64,000 bases of DNA from Meghimatium bilineatum (GCA_034231615.1 CM067322.1:55990828-56054827), one strand, 5' to 3'; shown: positions 21,480-62,317, numbered from the stretch's first letter. Notes: a model not told the origin generated them from the sequence alone. Program-made: numbers and translations.

Positions 21480-22880
21480 GATGCCATTGTCTGGTATATG
21501 CATGTTTATGTTTGTTTGTTTGTTTTTCGTTCGCTCCATTGTAACCATCACGGATATCCGTGCGATTTCCGCCGGGAGCGTGATTACGTTGTGCCACCGT
21601 TATGCGCCTTGTAGGCCTAGCACATCCGATTTCGGCATGCCTTGACAATTCGGGTGGGCTACCCTTAGCCTGTGACAGCCTCTATATCTGTCTCCAGGCA
21701 CGCGTAGTGGAGACTCTTCGCCCAGACGATTTTCTTGCTCTTAGTCTGACTCAAACGAGGTGTTCCACTGTCTATGAACTTGCCTCGTGTAATTGGACGT
21801 GCTGTGCCTGTGCCCATTGGGTACTGAACCGTTTCTCATCCGTGAGCCTGGTTCCTTAAGGGGAAGAACTCAACAGAGGAGTTGGACCCTGGCTCTTTCG
21901 CCCTCTTAGCCGAGGTGTCATTCACCGACGTGTACCCCTTGTCCAAGTTTGAGTCTCACACCACGCGTTTGAGAGCAAGGCGTTCTCGAGCTGAGCGTCC
22001 TTGTCCCAATAGCGCCTGAGCCCATCAGGTACTGAACCCTTTCTCTCTTCAAGTGTATTTCCGGTGTAGGAAAACTTGACAGTAGAGTTGGGCCAGGGCT
22101 AAATCGTTGTCCCTTTTGTGCCTGAGCGAATCGAGTACGGAACCCTTTCTCTCTGCAAGTGTACTTCCGGTATAGGAAACATTGACAGTAGAGGTGGGCC
22201 AGGACTACCCTCGTTGTCACTTTCTTGCCTAAGCCCATTGGGTACAGAACCCTTTCTCTCGCGAGCATATTTCCGGTTTAGGAAGGCTCGACATTAGAGT
22301 TGGGTTAGGTCTTCTTGCTTTACCAAACGCCAGTGTATGGGTCTGGGTCTCTGCCTGTAAGGAACTCAGGTAACTAGAAGCCCGTCTCGAGCTGACGGAG
22401 CTTGTAGCTCCCCCTTTCCTAGGGACTTTTCACTTTCTATTTGCAGTTCGCGCTGCCCTCTAGCGCTGTTCTGCCCTTTCATTGTTTCATTGTACTCGGT
22501 ATGAAATCTATGTCTCTCGCCATGTATCTACCTTTACGTGCATTTTACATTGGCCGCCCCTCCAATGTTTGGACTGGACTGACTAGCTTCACTGTATGTC
22601 GACAGTGTCGCTATATGTGGTGATGCTGGTGGTGTCGGAGATATGTCTGTCCGTGTGCAGGCAAATCTCTTTCCATCTGCTACCTCCACATTTTCGGACA
22701 CGATCCCCAAATGATTTGGCCAGAATCAGCTCGAGCTGCTGTATTTCTGTTTCCAGGGTGCACCGCGTGGAGGTACATTTGGGATCTTGGTTATCTGCTA
22801 ACCCTGGGTCCGCCTAGAGCAATGCGTTCCCTTTGCACCCCGCATGTTTATGTGACTTGTTGTTTTATCCCATATAGGAT
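21480..22880. other. GC-rich island with ~106-bp internal repeats
   Basis: Base composition switches abruptly from about one-third to about one-half G+C, with many CpGs. Between about 21790 and 22310 a ~106-bp unit recurs, marked by 'gtac(t/g/a)gaacc' at 21821, 22029, 22135 and 22242 and by 'acttccggtataggaaa'. The start (21560-21660) resembles a SINE-A block ('cacatccgatttcggcatgc'). No long open frame is present. On the - strand the island lies immediately 3' of a LINE C-terminus, so it may be LINE non-coding sequence or the 5' promoter region of another element. Confidence 0.6.
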
Positions 22881-22889
22881 GTTCCATTT

Positions 22890-23035
22890 ATCTGGTCTTG
22901 GAAGGAAAAGCATTCCTAATATCATCCAGAACTGGACATTTTAAAAGATGATCAATACTATCGTAAGGATGTGTGCACAGTAGGTATCCTGGAGTATGTT
23001 GTATTCTGTTCAGATAATTGTTAAGCTGTATATGC
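22890..23035 (-). mobile_element. LINE C-terminal cysteine/histidine motif
   Basis: The - strand reads LNRIQHTPGYLLCTHPYDSI then DHLLKCPVLDDIRNAF before a stop. This is a CTHP...DHLLKCP block like the C-terminus of non-LTR retrotransposons that carry an RNase H domain. Only the last ~45 residues are visible. Confidence 0.6.
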
Positions 23036-23059
23036 TGGGTGTGAATTCAAATATGGTAC

Positions 23060-24835
23060 TCTGGTTTTTTTTTTCCTTTTCAGGAGGTTCTTGTTGCCTT
23101 TTGAAGTTTGACCATTCAAATATTTGTATATTTCTCTCCCAGTGTATCCCATTGCCCATCTTTTCAGCCACTAAGTCTCTGTTTTCCTGTTCCATAAGTA
23201 GTTAATTTACTTTAGTTGTTCTTGCGCTGTATATTTACAGGCTTTTATTTTTCACAGTGTTGAGAAAAAAGGACTTCATAAGAATATGTAATCTCATTTT
23301 GAGTATTTATTGTAATAACTCTTATAATTTCAATCTGTCTTTCTTTCAACTTCTGTTTCATGATCAAAACTATGTGCACTTTGTATGTTTGACTTTGTTT
23401 TATATACATATAGTGTTGCTTGTTTACAATTGTTATTTCTTTTCATCTTGGAAAACATTTGTTTTAAAATTAAACCAGAAAACCAAATTCTGTATAAATA
23501 CATGAGTGTGTAAAAAAAATTAATATAAAATACTATATATATATTGATAATTGTAAGACAATGGAAGTAATGATACAGAATAAGGTCACTATAAATTAAC
23601 ATTTCGGTGCACTGTTTCTTATGAAGGAATTTTAGAAATACATAAGACTTTTCTGCATGTGGAAGGTTCCACATATTGCCTATAAGACCAGCCATGCAAT
23701 TTTAAACCCTTAGCTGATGACATGCATATATAGTGAGGCGTTACTCTTATAGAAATCTCCTCTCTGGATTTCTGTAGAGGTCTACTTCCTTAGTCTGAGG
23801 CACTCTCATGTCGACCTTCTTGCCAGTGAGGATCCTCTGTAGAGGTTTACTCTCTTAGTCTAAGTTACTCCTGTGCGAACTTGTTAGGTGGCAGATAGTT
23901 ATCTCAGTTACTCTTATAGAAACCCAACAGCACTGCATCTATACAATTATTTACCTTCTGAGTGGTATACTACTTCTCAAAGTGTTGCACACTGCTGAGA
24001 GTTGGAGGGTCTTCTGGGTATAAAATAAAGCTCTGGAAAAATCTCCCTTTTGCATAAAAAATTCAAGATATTTATTGCTAATAATTGCCGGGGATTGAAA
24101 CAGACAACATGCCAACAATATTGTTATAATAATTCAATGTTATTTAGTTGAAAATATGTATTGATTTGTATGCGATCATGTTTATGTATTTGCTGTTGTA
24201 CATTAAATACTGTGTCATTCTGTTACACTTCACTGCTGAATCAACACTGGACAGTAATGACTTCTTGACTTTTAATTTATGAATAAAGTATAGCTCATTC
24301 ATTCTTTAAGAACCTTATGTAGTCTTAATGTGAACAATATTTGTAATTCTTTAGTGTTGAATGCTAGTATTTGTAATTATCTCTCTGAATAGTGTTACAG
24401 CTTCAGATTTCGTTTTATGAAACACATGTACAGTAACTAGACCCTATGACAAATAGACTTGTTGTTTGTCTATTTCTTGATGTTCTTCATCTATTTCTTG
24501 ATGGTTTCAGACAGGCCATATGTGCAACTTAATTTCAGTAAAAGGAAGGGATGGGTTGTGTTTATTTTATAAAAATTACCGAAGGAAAAGCTACCATCAC
24601 TTCAATTTTTATATTTGTAAACGAGAAGGGGGGGGAGAGAAATGATGAACTCCCAGTACTTGTGCTAAATGCAATGTTCTATTTTCCTAAGGACCAGGGA
24701 GAGTTGAACCCTTCAACCATTACCTTCAGGCTATGTTTCACCCCATCTATAAGTCCTCTTTCCTGCTTGCCTTCAACTTAACTTTCCATCTTACATTCGT
24801 CTGCTTTCTAAAATGTGATGTCCCTTTATATGTGT
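23060..24835. other. Mostly unassigned AT-rich DNA
   Basis: No supported exon. 23740-24020 carries two similar sub-blocks ('tctgtagaggtctacttcct' and 'tctgtagaggtttactctct') distantly resembling SINE-B. Confidence 0.4.
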
Positions 24836-24837
24836 TG

Positions 24838-24960
24838 CATATCAGCGCAGAATAATAACACTTCTGCCTGCCATGCATGTTGTAAGAGACTACTAAGGAG
24901 GTTCGACGTGGGGTTAATTACTACCACCTTGTTTCTACTGTGATGAAACCCGCTGAAAAT
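24838..24960 (+). mobile_element. SINE-A head fragment
   Basis: 'cctgccatgcatgttgtaag' followed by 'agactactaaggaggttcga' matches the head-proximal half of SINE-A. Confidence 0.5.
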
Positions 24961-25029
24961 CGTCTGAACTGCTGGGAGGGAATCAATTCTTTTATCTTCA
25001 GCATGCCTTGAGATTGATAGAAAGTCATA

Positions 25030-25262
25030 GCAAATTCCCCTATGTCCAGTTTGTCATCCTACAGTCACTCTCATCTGACGGAGTAGAAGATTGTCCAGTT
25101 TGCGATACTAAATACTATAGTCACATTGACTTTCATCTGACGGATTAGAAGATTGTCCAGTTTGCGATACTAAATACTATAGTCACATTGACTTTCATCT
25201 GACGGAGTAGAAGATTGTCCAGTTTGCGATACTAAATCCTACAGTCACACTAACTCTCATCT
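25030..25262. repeat. 62-bp tandem repeat, ~3.5 units
   Basis: Units with 'agaagattgtccagtttgcg' at 25086, 25148 and 25210, preceded by a more diverged partial copy. Confidence 0.9.
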
Positions 25263-25303
25263 CGGGGCTTGTTAAAGCTCTGGAAAATTGTATCATAATT
25301 ATA

Positions 25304-25585
25304 CGCCCGTGTGATGTCGGGACCCGAGAGGAGAGCAAAGAATAGCAACACTGTTTACCTTCCATGCATGTCTTAGGATGTAAGAGATGCTAAGTAGGTT
25401 ATGAGGTGGAGTTGGCTATCCCATCTAGGATCAAAGTGACCAAAAGCCATGCTGAAGAATGTGTCAGGCCGAAAAGCACAGATATCACACCAATGCAGTA
25501 AACCATAACACATTGCCTTCTATTCTCTGGACTACATCCTGCTAATCTGCAGGAGTTTGAGAACAAACACAGAAGAAGAACAAGT
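25304..25585 (+). mobile_element. SINE-A copy, full length
   Basis: Begins 'gtgtgatgtcgggacccgag' (head) and runs through 'catgtcttaggatgtaag' to the 'aaacacagaagaagaacaag' tail, in + sense orientation. Confidence 0.8.
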
Positions 25586-26279
25586 ATCATAAAAATATAT
25601 CAAAGAAATAACAATTTATAACTGAAAGTAACCACCCACTTTTTCTTCCTGGCATAGCGAATGAGTGACAAACTTGTACGCCTACTTTCTCAAATTTCTA
25701 TTATCACCATCAACAGTAAGATATGTTTTAGTTTGATTGACAACATGAGAGGAATGTAGTAACTCTCTTATATGTATATGTAAACTGTTGAGACTAGGCT
25801 GAACCAAAAGCAATACCAAGGGTACTACAACCGAAATGAGTTTAGCTTATGTAAAAATTGGGAGGGGCAGAGTCTGTCATTCTCCTAGTTTTGGCACTGT
25901 ATACGAGGTGCTATTATAGTGGTGTCTGAGGTATTTGCTGTGACTCTGGATGACTGTTTAGCAGCACTGAACAATAATGGACCATGATGTGTGATAAGCA
26001 TGATTGTGGTCGTGATGTAATGGAGGTGTTAGTAATGATAATTATAATGGTGATAATGAGGTTCTTCCGGTCGATGATGGTTTGCTATTTCTGTTTGCCG
26101 AAAAGGAAGTAAACTTTCAGTGTTTCCTAGATGAGCTATGTGATTTCTTTTCTGAATGGGATAGATTAGAACATGGTTTAACAATTTGGAGTCACTGAAA
26201 CGACACTGTGACTGGTTTAGCAAACCAATAGTGTAGAAATTAGTACTAGTAATACCGCTCATAGGAAACAATAGAGAGT

Positions 26280-27025
26280 TCTCATAAGTACTAATAGCGA
26301 CATCAGAACAATTGCAAGAACATGTCAAAAATTCAACATGAAGATTAATATTGGAAAGGCCGAAATAATAGCAATAGCAAAGAATGAAAGAAATATCACT
26401 ATCTGCATCTATAACAAACACCTTAAACAAGTAAAGGAGTTCACTTACTTAGGGATCATTATATCGAATGACGGGGAAAAACAGTAAAGAGATACAAAAT
26501 AGATGCAACAAAACATACCAGATCCTAGGACAGATGACACGTATTTTTAAAAACAAAAATTTAAACATAGACACTAAAATTGCATTATACAAGACTATTA
26601 TTATCCCATCACTGTGTCACCAGTGCCAAACCTGGACAATGACAGTACAAGACAAAAGAAAAATAGTGACAACAGAAATGACCTGTCTACGAAGAATACT
26701 TGGTGTGTCATTAAGAGATAGAATTAGAAACGATAACATCAGACATATAACCAAAACAATACCTGTATTGGAACACATCAAAAGACAACAGATTCAAGTG
26801 GTTTTCACAGATTACCAACGGACAGCATGCCACAGATGGCCATGACACATAGACACGACTATAAAGCCACACGAAGACCATGTAAAAGATGGATCACAGA
26901 AATCAAAGAAGCCACAGGAACAAGCTTACAAACAGCACACAGGAAAGCCATCTCCAGAGAACTTTTATACCCCTGACGCCGCATGGCAAACAAGGGCTCC
27001 AGTGTATAGATAGATAGATGATGAT
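26280..27025 (+). mobile_element. LINE, thumb to C-terminus (QCQTWTMT family)
   Basis: KQVKEFTYLGIIISND near 26420-26470 is followed, after a frameshift, by the open piece 26468-26845. That piece holds YKTIIIPSLCHQCQTWTMT and LRRILGVSLRDRIRND. The tail ITEIKEATGTSLQTAH and ISRELLYP lies near 26890-26975, and the element ends in 'atagatagatag'. This family also supplies 30560-30950, 48275-48440 (reversed), 49470-50590 (reversed) and 52530-53035. Confidence 0.88.
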
Positions 27026-27545
27026 AATTATGATGTAGTGGTACTGATGATGACAGAGGCACTCGACTCGACATAGATTATAAACAGTTTTGAGAAATAT
27101 ATTTAATATTTAAAGTAGAACAAGGTGGGATTCTATTTGCGCAACAATCAGGTCAAGAAAATGGACATGAGTTAGACACGCTGAGGAATGCAGAAAACTG
27201 TATTGCAAGACTGACATTGATATGGAATGCACAGAAAAAGAAAATTATTATATGTTCTTATGATGGCCAATGGGGCTTGTTTGATTGAGTGATTTGGACA
27301 CGGTCTAGATCTGGCACATACTACAGGTAGTAGAAAAATACTCAGTCATTTATATATATGAAAGCACGTAGATATGTACAAACACAAAATATTAAACATA
27401 ATTTATGTAATTTAATTTAACTTTAAATCAAAGCATTCATTTATATAAATAATTTTCACCTGTACTGTTCCATACCTGCTATCTTTCTGAAGAATCATTC
27501 TGTATGCTTGCATTTATTTTAACAAATACCAAGCGGCAGCTTAGG

Positions 27546-28350
27546 ATTTTACAGGTTTGTGTTCATCTTAGCAAACATTACCCTTCTTCTAATCTTACAA
27601 GTTTGTGTTCATCTTAGCAAACATTACACTTCTTCTAATCTTACAAGTTTGTGTTCATCTTAGCAAACATTACACTTCTTCTAATCTTACAAGTTTGTGT
27701 TCATCTTAGCAAACATTACACTTCTTCTTATCTTACAAGTTTGTGTTCATCTTAGCAAACATTACACTTCTTCTAATCTTACAGGTTTGTGTTCATCTTA
27801 GCAAACATTACACTTCTTCTAATCTTACAAGTTTGTGTTCATCTTAGCAAACATTACACTTCTTCTAATCTTACAGGTTTGTGTTCATCTTAGCAGACAT
27901 TACACTTCTTCTAATCTTACAGGTTTGTGTTAATCTTAGCAGACATTACACTTCTTATCTTACAGGTTTGTGTTAATCTTAGCAGACATTACACTTCTTC
28001 TTATCTTACAGGTTTGTGTTAATCTTAGCAGACATTACACTTCTTATTATCTTACAGGTTTGTGTTAATCTTAGCAGACATTACACTTCTTATCTTACAG
28101 GTTTGTGTTAATCTTAGCAGACATTACACTTCTTCTTATCTTACAGGTTTGTGTTAATCTTAGCAGACATTACACTTCTTATTATCTTACAGGTTTGTGT
28201 TAATCTTAGCAGACATTACACTTCTGTGTTAATCTTAGCAGACATTACACTTCTTATCTTACAAGTTTGTGTTCATCTTAGCAGGCATTACACTTTTTCT
28301 TATCTTACAGGTTTGTGTTCATCTTTGCAGACATTACACTTCTGCTTATT
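27546..28350. repeat. 46-bp minisatellite, ~17 units
   Basis: Unit 'ttacaagtttgtgttcatct' + 'tagcaaacattacacttctt', with a period of exactly 46 at 27601/27647. Units change from the 'ttcatcttagcaaac' to the 'ttaatcttagcagac' variant along the array, and some are shortened. The array resumes after a LINE insertion, at about 29116-29145 and 29448-29610. Confidence 0.93.
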
Positions 28351-28354
28351 ATCT

Positions 28355-29115
28355 TAATATAAATAACTTGAGATATGCTGATGACACAGTACTGATTGCA
28401 GGAAGTGAACAGGAAATACAATCCTTGTTATGTAAAGTAGTGAAAGAAAGTGAAAACAAATACCTCAGTTTAAACAAGAAGAAAACAGATATTATGGTTG
28501 TCTCTACCACGATGCAACATATTAATTAATGACACAAAATTAACACAAATTGAAAAACGGAAATATCTTAACACCCAGTTAACATCAGAAAGTTGATGTT
28601 CAAGTGAGATAAAGAGCCGAACAGCACAAGCCAAATAAGCATTCCAAAAAAAATGAGAACCATTATGTGCTATGGAAGACTATCAATGTAGACCCGAATT
28701 CGAGTGCTGAGATTTTATATCGAACCAATCCTTTTTTATGGATGCGAAGCATGGACTGTAAAAAAAATGCAAAGTGAATTAGAGGCTACAGAGATGTGGT
28801 TTCCGAGAAAAATGATGAAAATACAATGGACAGCTAAGAACACTAATGCAGAGGTTCTCATTGATGTTGGTGCAAAAACAACAATCATATCAAACATTAG
28901 GGGCAGACAGTCAAGATTTCTAAGGCATGTGCTGAGAAGAGCACAGATTGAACATGTAATAACTACTGGAAAGATCAAGGGGAGAAGAGACAGGGGACGA
29001 CAAAGATAAAAGTTACTAGATGGGTTTGTATCGTGGCACGGTAGAAGCTCACCAACTGAGCTTATTGACAACACAAGAGACAGTTGTTCGGTATCGCACT
29101 TGATTGATTGATTTA
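28355..29115 (+). mobile_element. LINE 3' part inserted in the 46-bp minisatellite
   Basis: NINNLRYADDTVLIAGS (the Y-A-D-D catalytic block) near 28356-28420 is followed by NKKKTDIMVV. After frameshifts come YGCEAWTVKKMQ and RQSRFLRHVLRRAQIEHV. The element ends with a 'ttgattgattgattt' tail at 29102-29116. The left boundary (about 28355) and the tail both abut minisatellite sequence, so the LINE broke the array. Confidence 0.9.
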
Positions 29116-29136
29116 TTATCTTACAAGCTTGTGTTT

Positions 29137-29440
29137 ATCGTAGCAAAGGCGCATGCGGTTGCGTCTGTGGGTCTCACCAATGGTTCACTGGACAAATCCC
29201 CCGTGCAACAGGAAACCTTAGTAGATGACATGCTATTCATTGAGGCTCTCTTATGGAAGCTTTGTAGCATGTCATCTATACAATTATAGACCCCTTCTCA
29301 GTAGAAGACTCCTTCAATAGCAGGCATTGTACTAGACCAAAAGCTGAAGTCTCCTTGGTATGAAAGAGAGCTAAGAAACACCATCCCACTGCACATAGAA
29401 AGTAAAAGCTAATCGCTCGCAATTTCTGGGGTTCTCAAAC
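29137..29440 (+). mobile_element. SINE-B copy 1
   Basis: 'ttgcgtctgtgggtctcacc', 'ggaagctttgtagcatgtca' and 'cgctcgcaatttctggggtt' recur in the same order at 39405-39705; the last part recurs reversed at 54080-54205. Confidence 0.75.
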
Positions 29441-30387
29441 AATCAATCTTAGCAAACATTACACTTCTGTTTATTATCTTACAAGCTTGTTTTTATCTTA
29501 ACAAACACTACCCTTCTACTTATCTTACAAGCTCGATTTTATTTTAGCAAACACCACACTTCTGCTTATCTTACTAGCTTGTTTTTGTCTTAGCAAACAC
29601 TGCACTTCTGCTTAACAGAAAATGTCTTTTTCTTACTCTTGTTCCCTCTGTTATATTTCTTTTTTCCACTTGAATATCTATTTAATGCATTTGTCTGAAG
29701 AGTCTGTTCACTTTTTGAAGTCAGTGGTGGCTCCTCATTATTCAGTTCAACTGTTCTGTTTTCATAAATCTGTGCATCTACTGCTCTGTTGTTGTGTTCT
29801 TTATGTGCTGGAGTTCGTTGCGTAGACTTTACGATGGGTATATTACCTTTGGATGTTTATAAGAACAATGAAATAATAAATATTATTCTGTATTGAGTAG
29901 ATGGCAACATTATTGTTTTTTTATTGTTTGCATGCTGAATAAATTAGTGACCAAATCACAAAGACAACATTGACCTCCTGTGAAGGAAATACCATAGTAC
30001 ACAATCTTCTGACTTTCAAATGGTTGTTTATAAATGACCACGTTTTGCCAATGTTTGACCTTTCTTCCCTCCTTTGTCAACAGCAGTAAAGAACCCTAAC
30101 CCCCCCCCCCCTCAAATCAGCGTAATTACATTTTAATATGTTTACACTTCATCTGTTGTCATCCAAGACTGTACATGCAAAAATTAGCAACAGGCCTATA
30201 TGTGCAGAATTTGTAAGAAAATTGTAACTGATAACATGCATTTCGTAACCACCGTCTGTCGTAAGACAAATTATGTGTATTACATATCCTAAATATACTA
30301 TATTAACATTAATTAAGCAACATATATGCCTACTAGTAATAATTAACCAGGCCTAGAAAGGATGATTTCTTTTCATGCTTAAAATAT

Positions 30388-30391
30388 GTAC

Positions 30392-30477
<86 letters not shown>

Positions 30478-30487
30478 CTATATATGG
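30388..30487. repeat. (TA)n(GA)n compound microsatellite
   Basis: About 32 TA dinucleotides followed by about 11 GA dinucleotides. Confidence 0.95.
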
Positions 30488-30559
30488 GGGTGATTTTGAA
30501 CCTAGAATTCCTGCAAGTGATGAAGTTCGTTAAGTCCATTGTTTCCTTGATGTTTTTAT

Positions 30560-30955
30560 TTCGCATTCACGTGCAAAACAGGAAACAAATAAATCACGCA
30601 GAGTCCTAGGAATAGCGCTAAGAGACAGGGTGAGCAATGAGATCATTAGACAAAGAACCGGCATCACCACAATCTTGGAATATATTAATAGACAACAGAT
30701 CAAATGGTTTGCACATATCAGCAGAGTACCATCAGACAGCATACCACAGCAAGATATGCTACACAGATACAGTGAAGATTGACCTAGAGGCCAACCACGA
30801 AAACGATGAACAACCGAAATTTAAAAAAGGCGATAAATTCCACAATATAGGACCTACTCTGCACACAGGAGGGTCATCTCCAGAAAACTCTTCTACCCCG
30901 GACGCTGAAAGGTAACAAATGGTTTAGCGAATAGATAGATAGACGACTGTATTAA
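30560..30955 (+). mobile_element. LINE tail (QCQTWTMT family)
   Basis: The + strand, over frameshifts, reads LGIALRDRVSNEIIRQRTG, YINRQQIKWFAHISRVPSD and VISRKLFYPGR. It ends in 'atagatagatagacg'. The open frame 30637-30915 is an out-of-frame shadow. Confidence 0.8.
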
Positions 30956-31189
30956 CATGTTGAAATTTGGCGCTTACATTAATACAAGTTTCGGCGAGTA
31001 AACGACATTATCTGATTTTACATCGAAAGAAGCTATACATATGATTTTTGTTATGCTGACTTTACAGTTGCGATGGTAAACTGCTGGTATACTTGTCAGT
31101 GGAATAACGATCATATAAATTGTCAGATATTTCAATTGTGAGCAGTCCACTATAGTATGGCTGCAACAAAGTTTCCTGGCAACAGGTAC

Positions 31190-32065
31190 AGACAATGACC
31201 GTGTCAGACAGGTCAACCTCATATAATAACACTACCCGGTAGCTCAAGATCGTCATATTATACTGATGCATCTACACAACCGCTTCCAAGAAACAACATA
31301 GCAGCTCATACACGTGACACCATGGGGTTTATTAGCTCAAACACCGTGCGAATGAGACTTCACTCCTCTGGCTTGCAAAACATATTTCCTAACCTTGGTC
31401 CTATCCTTACTAGACCCCACCGGACCAACAGACTGGTTTGGGTCCAACAAAATATAATCCAAGGGTGGAATGAAGATCGACGATGTTCTTTAATGAAAGT
31501 CGGTTCAATGTCTCATTTGTTGATATGAGAAATCGAGTCTGACGTCGTCCGGAAGAAAGACATGCTGACGTGTGTGTAGTCCAGCATAACAGATATATAG
31601 GAAGAAGTGTACATGTTTGGAGTGAATTCTTCTATCAGCACCGTACCGTGACATTCACGACTGTACCCCCCTTTCATATTTTCACAGTTAACGTAACCGT
31701 GGATGTCAACATTAATAAAGTACTGCGACATATCGTTGTACCTTTCTAAAGAATCACCAAGATGTGGGAATCGTTCAGCGCGATAACGCTAGCCCTCATA
31801 CTGCTAATGTAACCAGGAATTGCTTATCCCAGCAACCTTTTCTTGTACATGGTTGACTTTCAAATTCTCCTGACATGAACCAGATTGAACACGCTTTCTG
31901 ATAAGCGGCCGGCATCATGACATCAACAATTTGAATGAAGATCTATGGTACTTATTGTGGAATGTAAGCAATACCCCGAACATTTTTCGAGACACTGAAA
32001 TATTGCATCTGCAATATTGTATCTACGATGATGCGTTTTTAATAGTTGCTAGTATATAAACAACA
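31190..32065 (+). pseudogene. Tc1-like transposase pseudogene
   Basis: The + strand shows Tc1-family blocks in the right order but in changing frames: TVRMRLHSSGLQN and GPILTRPHRTNRLVWVQQ near 31345-31450; KNHQDVGIVQRDNASPHTAN near 31748-31812 (the DNASPHT catalytic block); and SNSPDMNQIEHAF near 31858-31900 (the catalytic glutamate block). Several stops are present, so it is inactive. The terminal inverted repeats were not identified. Confidence 0.88.
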
Positions 32066-32492
32066 CAAATGGTAGCTACATAAACTTAATGTTACTTGCT
32101 GTTCTTCTATAATAAAAATGTATATTTGCTACTCAGAATGAACCACTTATCAGTAGCCAGGATGAGTGTTTAAGGGTTTTTGGACAAAATAAAATAAGAA
32201 ACAATTCATTTAAGCAAGTATCCTCGGAGGTTTTGATGGCAGGACTGCTCGAACCATACCCTCTACTCATTTTTATGATCAACAGATCTGATATAATAAC
32301 TAATTTGGACTAATATCCGCGGTTGAAAAGAACATATTTCACCATAAGATGTTTTTTTTAATTTAAAAAAAATGTATGGGGTCTATATGAAACTTTCACT
32401 TTCTATTTCAAGTTTATTTTTTTTCAAACTATTATCTCTGAGAAGTTATAACATTATTTATCATATTTCCTATGTAGTGAAATAAATGAATG

Positions 32493-32650
32493 AGGTCCAG
32501 CTCTGTGGCCAAGTGGTACAAAGGCGGCCAAGGTACCAGGTTTAAACCCGATACAACTGTTATCTCGACTGTTCAGAAAACAATGGCAACCAGCTGAAAG
32601 CATTTATATTTCATTGAAAATCACAGCGGCCAAAAATACAAGGTCGATCA
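32493..32650 (+). mobile_element. SINE-C copy, best preserved (tRNA-derived)
   Basis: It has a clear tRNA-like head: 'tctgtggccaagtggtacaa' as the A-box region and 'ccaggtttaaacccg' as the B-box. The SINE-C body 'tcagaaaacaatggcaacca' and 'gaaaatcacagcggccaaaa' follows. It is internally promoted by RNA polymerase III if active. Confidence 0.7.
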
Positions 32651-33387
32651 CGTCCTGTATATGATAGGCCCTATAGGCTTACTACTAACTTCAATGACAG
32701 TTGTACTACTTTATAATACTATTTTACTCATTAAAAAAAACAACCATAAGGCAAGACTTGAGAAACAGAAATCTCTTCTGGGTTACAATTGGGTGCTTTT
32801 AAGTGGCATACACTGTGCAATGCATCAAACAATTTGAACAAAATCATTTTTGCAGCTGTATTGCAGTTACATAGGGGTACATACCATTTGTCACGATACG
32901 AACTTGGTGTGACACTGGAACACGTTTGCTGTGACCGAGATCTGTTGTGCATTTGGACGGGTCATTTCTCCTTTAGACAGTTTAAAAGACGGTTCAGACT
33001 AAGGAATCGGGTACATAGTATAGATACATTGTCTAAATATGTTACAAGTTAGATGGCTTACACATACTTATACAACATTGAAATATAATAATAGCAATTA
33101 CAATAATGACTACACAATTTCCTAATTCATTTTCTCAGTTGTCAGATGATCTTTCATAGTCAGCAACTCTAACGCAAAATTGTATTTGATTATTTGATGC
33201 TGAGTTTCTTCGTGAAGTTTCTGTAAGTAGAATATATAATATTCTAAATTCTATTCAAATATCATCTCCCTAGGAGAACTTAACCATTTTTTGGGGGGTC
33301 TTTAGTTATTACTTTCAATTGTGTCAATATCTTAACTAACTTTCATTTATCTGTGTCTAACTATATTACACATATATCCCTTATATA

Positions 33388-61222
<27,835 letters not shown>

Positions 61223-61703
61223 CTGTTTTGGAGTTTTTATATTATCAATTATTAATGAAGTATCGTAATTTATAAATATTAAAACAGTATTTAGATTACA
61301 TATTGGAGGCGAAACACGGCAGTGACCTAAACAATAATCCAATTTTTCTTTAACACAAATAGTTGTTTTTGGATAAACCTGGTATTGGAATTTATCACAT
61401 ATTGACGGCACAATAAGAAGTTATTGGAGATGTAAAGCTGAAATTAGAACGGTAATAGCAATGATCAATAATAGATTCACCAATAATATACAGACATTAA
61501 CATCCAAATAAATAATTGAAATATATATATTTTTTTAATTAGTCATCAAGAGATGTATTTAGAATTCCAGTTGCTATATATGGTGCAGAAATTTGAATTG
61601 AGTACCAAAGACAAAAGAGAGAAACAATTTAAATATGAATTTACATAACAATTGCACTACGTATGCTTACCTAATCATCATTACAAGTTAAAGAAACAGA
61701 TAT

Positions 61704-61984
61704 TCTTCTTCTTCTTCTGCGTTCGTTCTTAAACTCCTGCAGATTAGCAGGATGTAGTCCGGAGAATGGAATGCGTTGTGTCATGGCTTACAGCATTTCT
61801 GCGATATCTGCGCCGTTCGGCCTGACACATCCGACGTCAGCATGGCTTTTGGTCACTGACCCTATATGGGATGGGACAGCCAACTCCATCCCATAACCTC
61901 CTTACCCGCCTTTTACGACATGTGTGGAAGGTAAACAGTGTGCTATTCTTTGCTCCCCTTTCGGGCCGCGGCACCACACGGGCG
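61704..61984 (-). mobile_element. SINE-A copy, full length, with perfect TSD
   Basis: Flanked by a perfect 12-bp duplication 'agaaacagatat' (61692-61703 and 61985-61996). Body as at 49819-50096. It lies upstream of the first visible HHIPL exon. Confidence 0.92.
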
Positions 61985-62317
61985 AGAAACAGATATAACA
62001 GAATGGAAAAAATAGACTTGGTTGTTTGGTTTAGGTCTAAAAATAGAGCCAGGTCTAAAATGTTGGTTGTCTGGAGACATAGGTACTAAAAGCTCATTGA
62101 TGTCGCTAACATATTGTATAATCTTTGAGACATGGAGAATGCACTTCATATGGATTCCAAAAAGTCCACTTAACTTACCACCCTATAGAATCCGCTATTA
62201 CAAATACATAATGTGTCAAAACCTACAATTATTGAAATGTTAAGGCGAACAATCGTACCCAGTTGTCATCTGTGACTTTATTTCTACTAATCTATCTGAC
62301 AGAAATTAAAATTTCCC

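Noticed and set aside
21373-21859. Open frames in the GC-rich island as genes
   Set aside because: Short, overlapping frames on both strands with no domain or codon signal, as expected from reduced stop frequency in GC-rich DNA.
27546-28350. CRISPR-like direct-repeat array
   Set aside because: The units are contiguous with no unique spacers, and the DNA is eukaryotic. The same applies to 42446-43208 and the other arrays.
62170-62222. Small possible HHIPL exon between an AG and a good GTAAGT on the - strand
   Set aside because: It encodes only about 14 residues with no similarity to HHIPL proteins; the splice sites could be chance.
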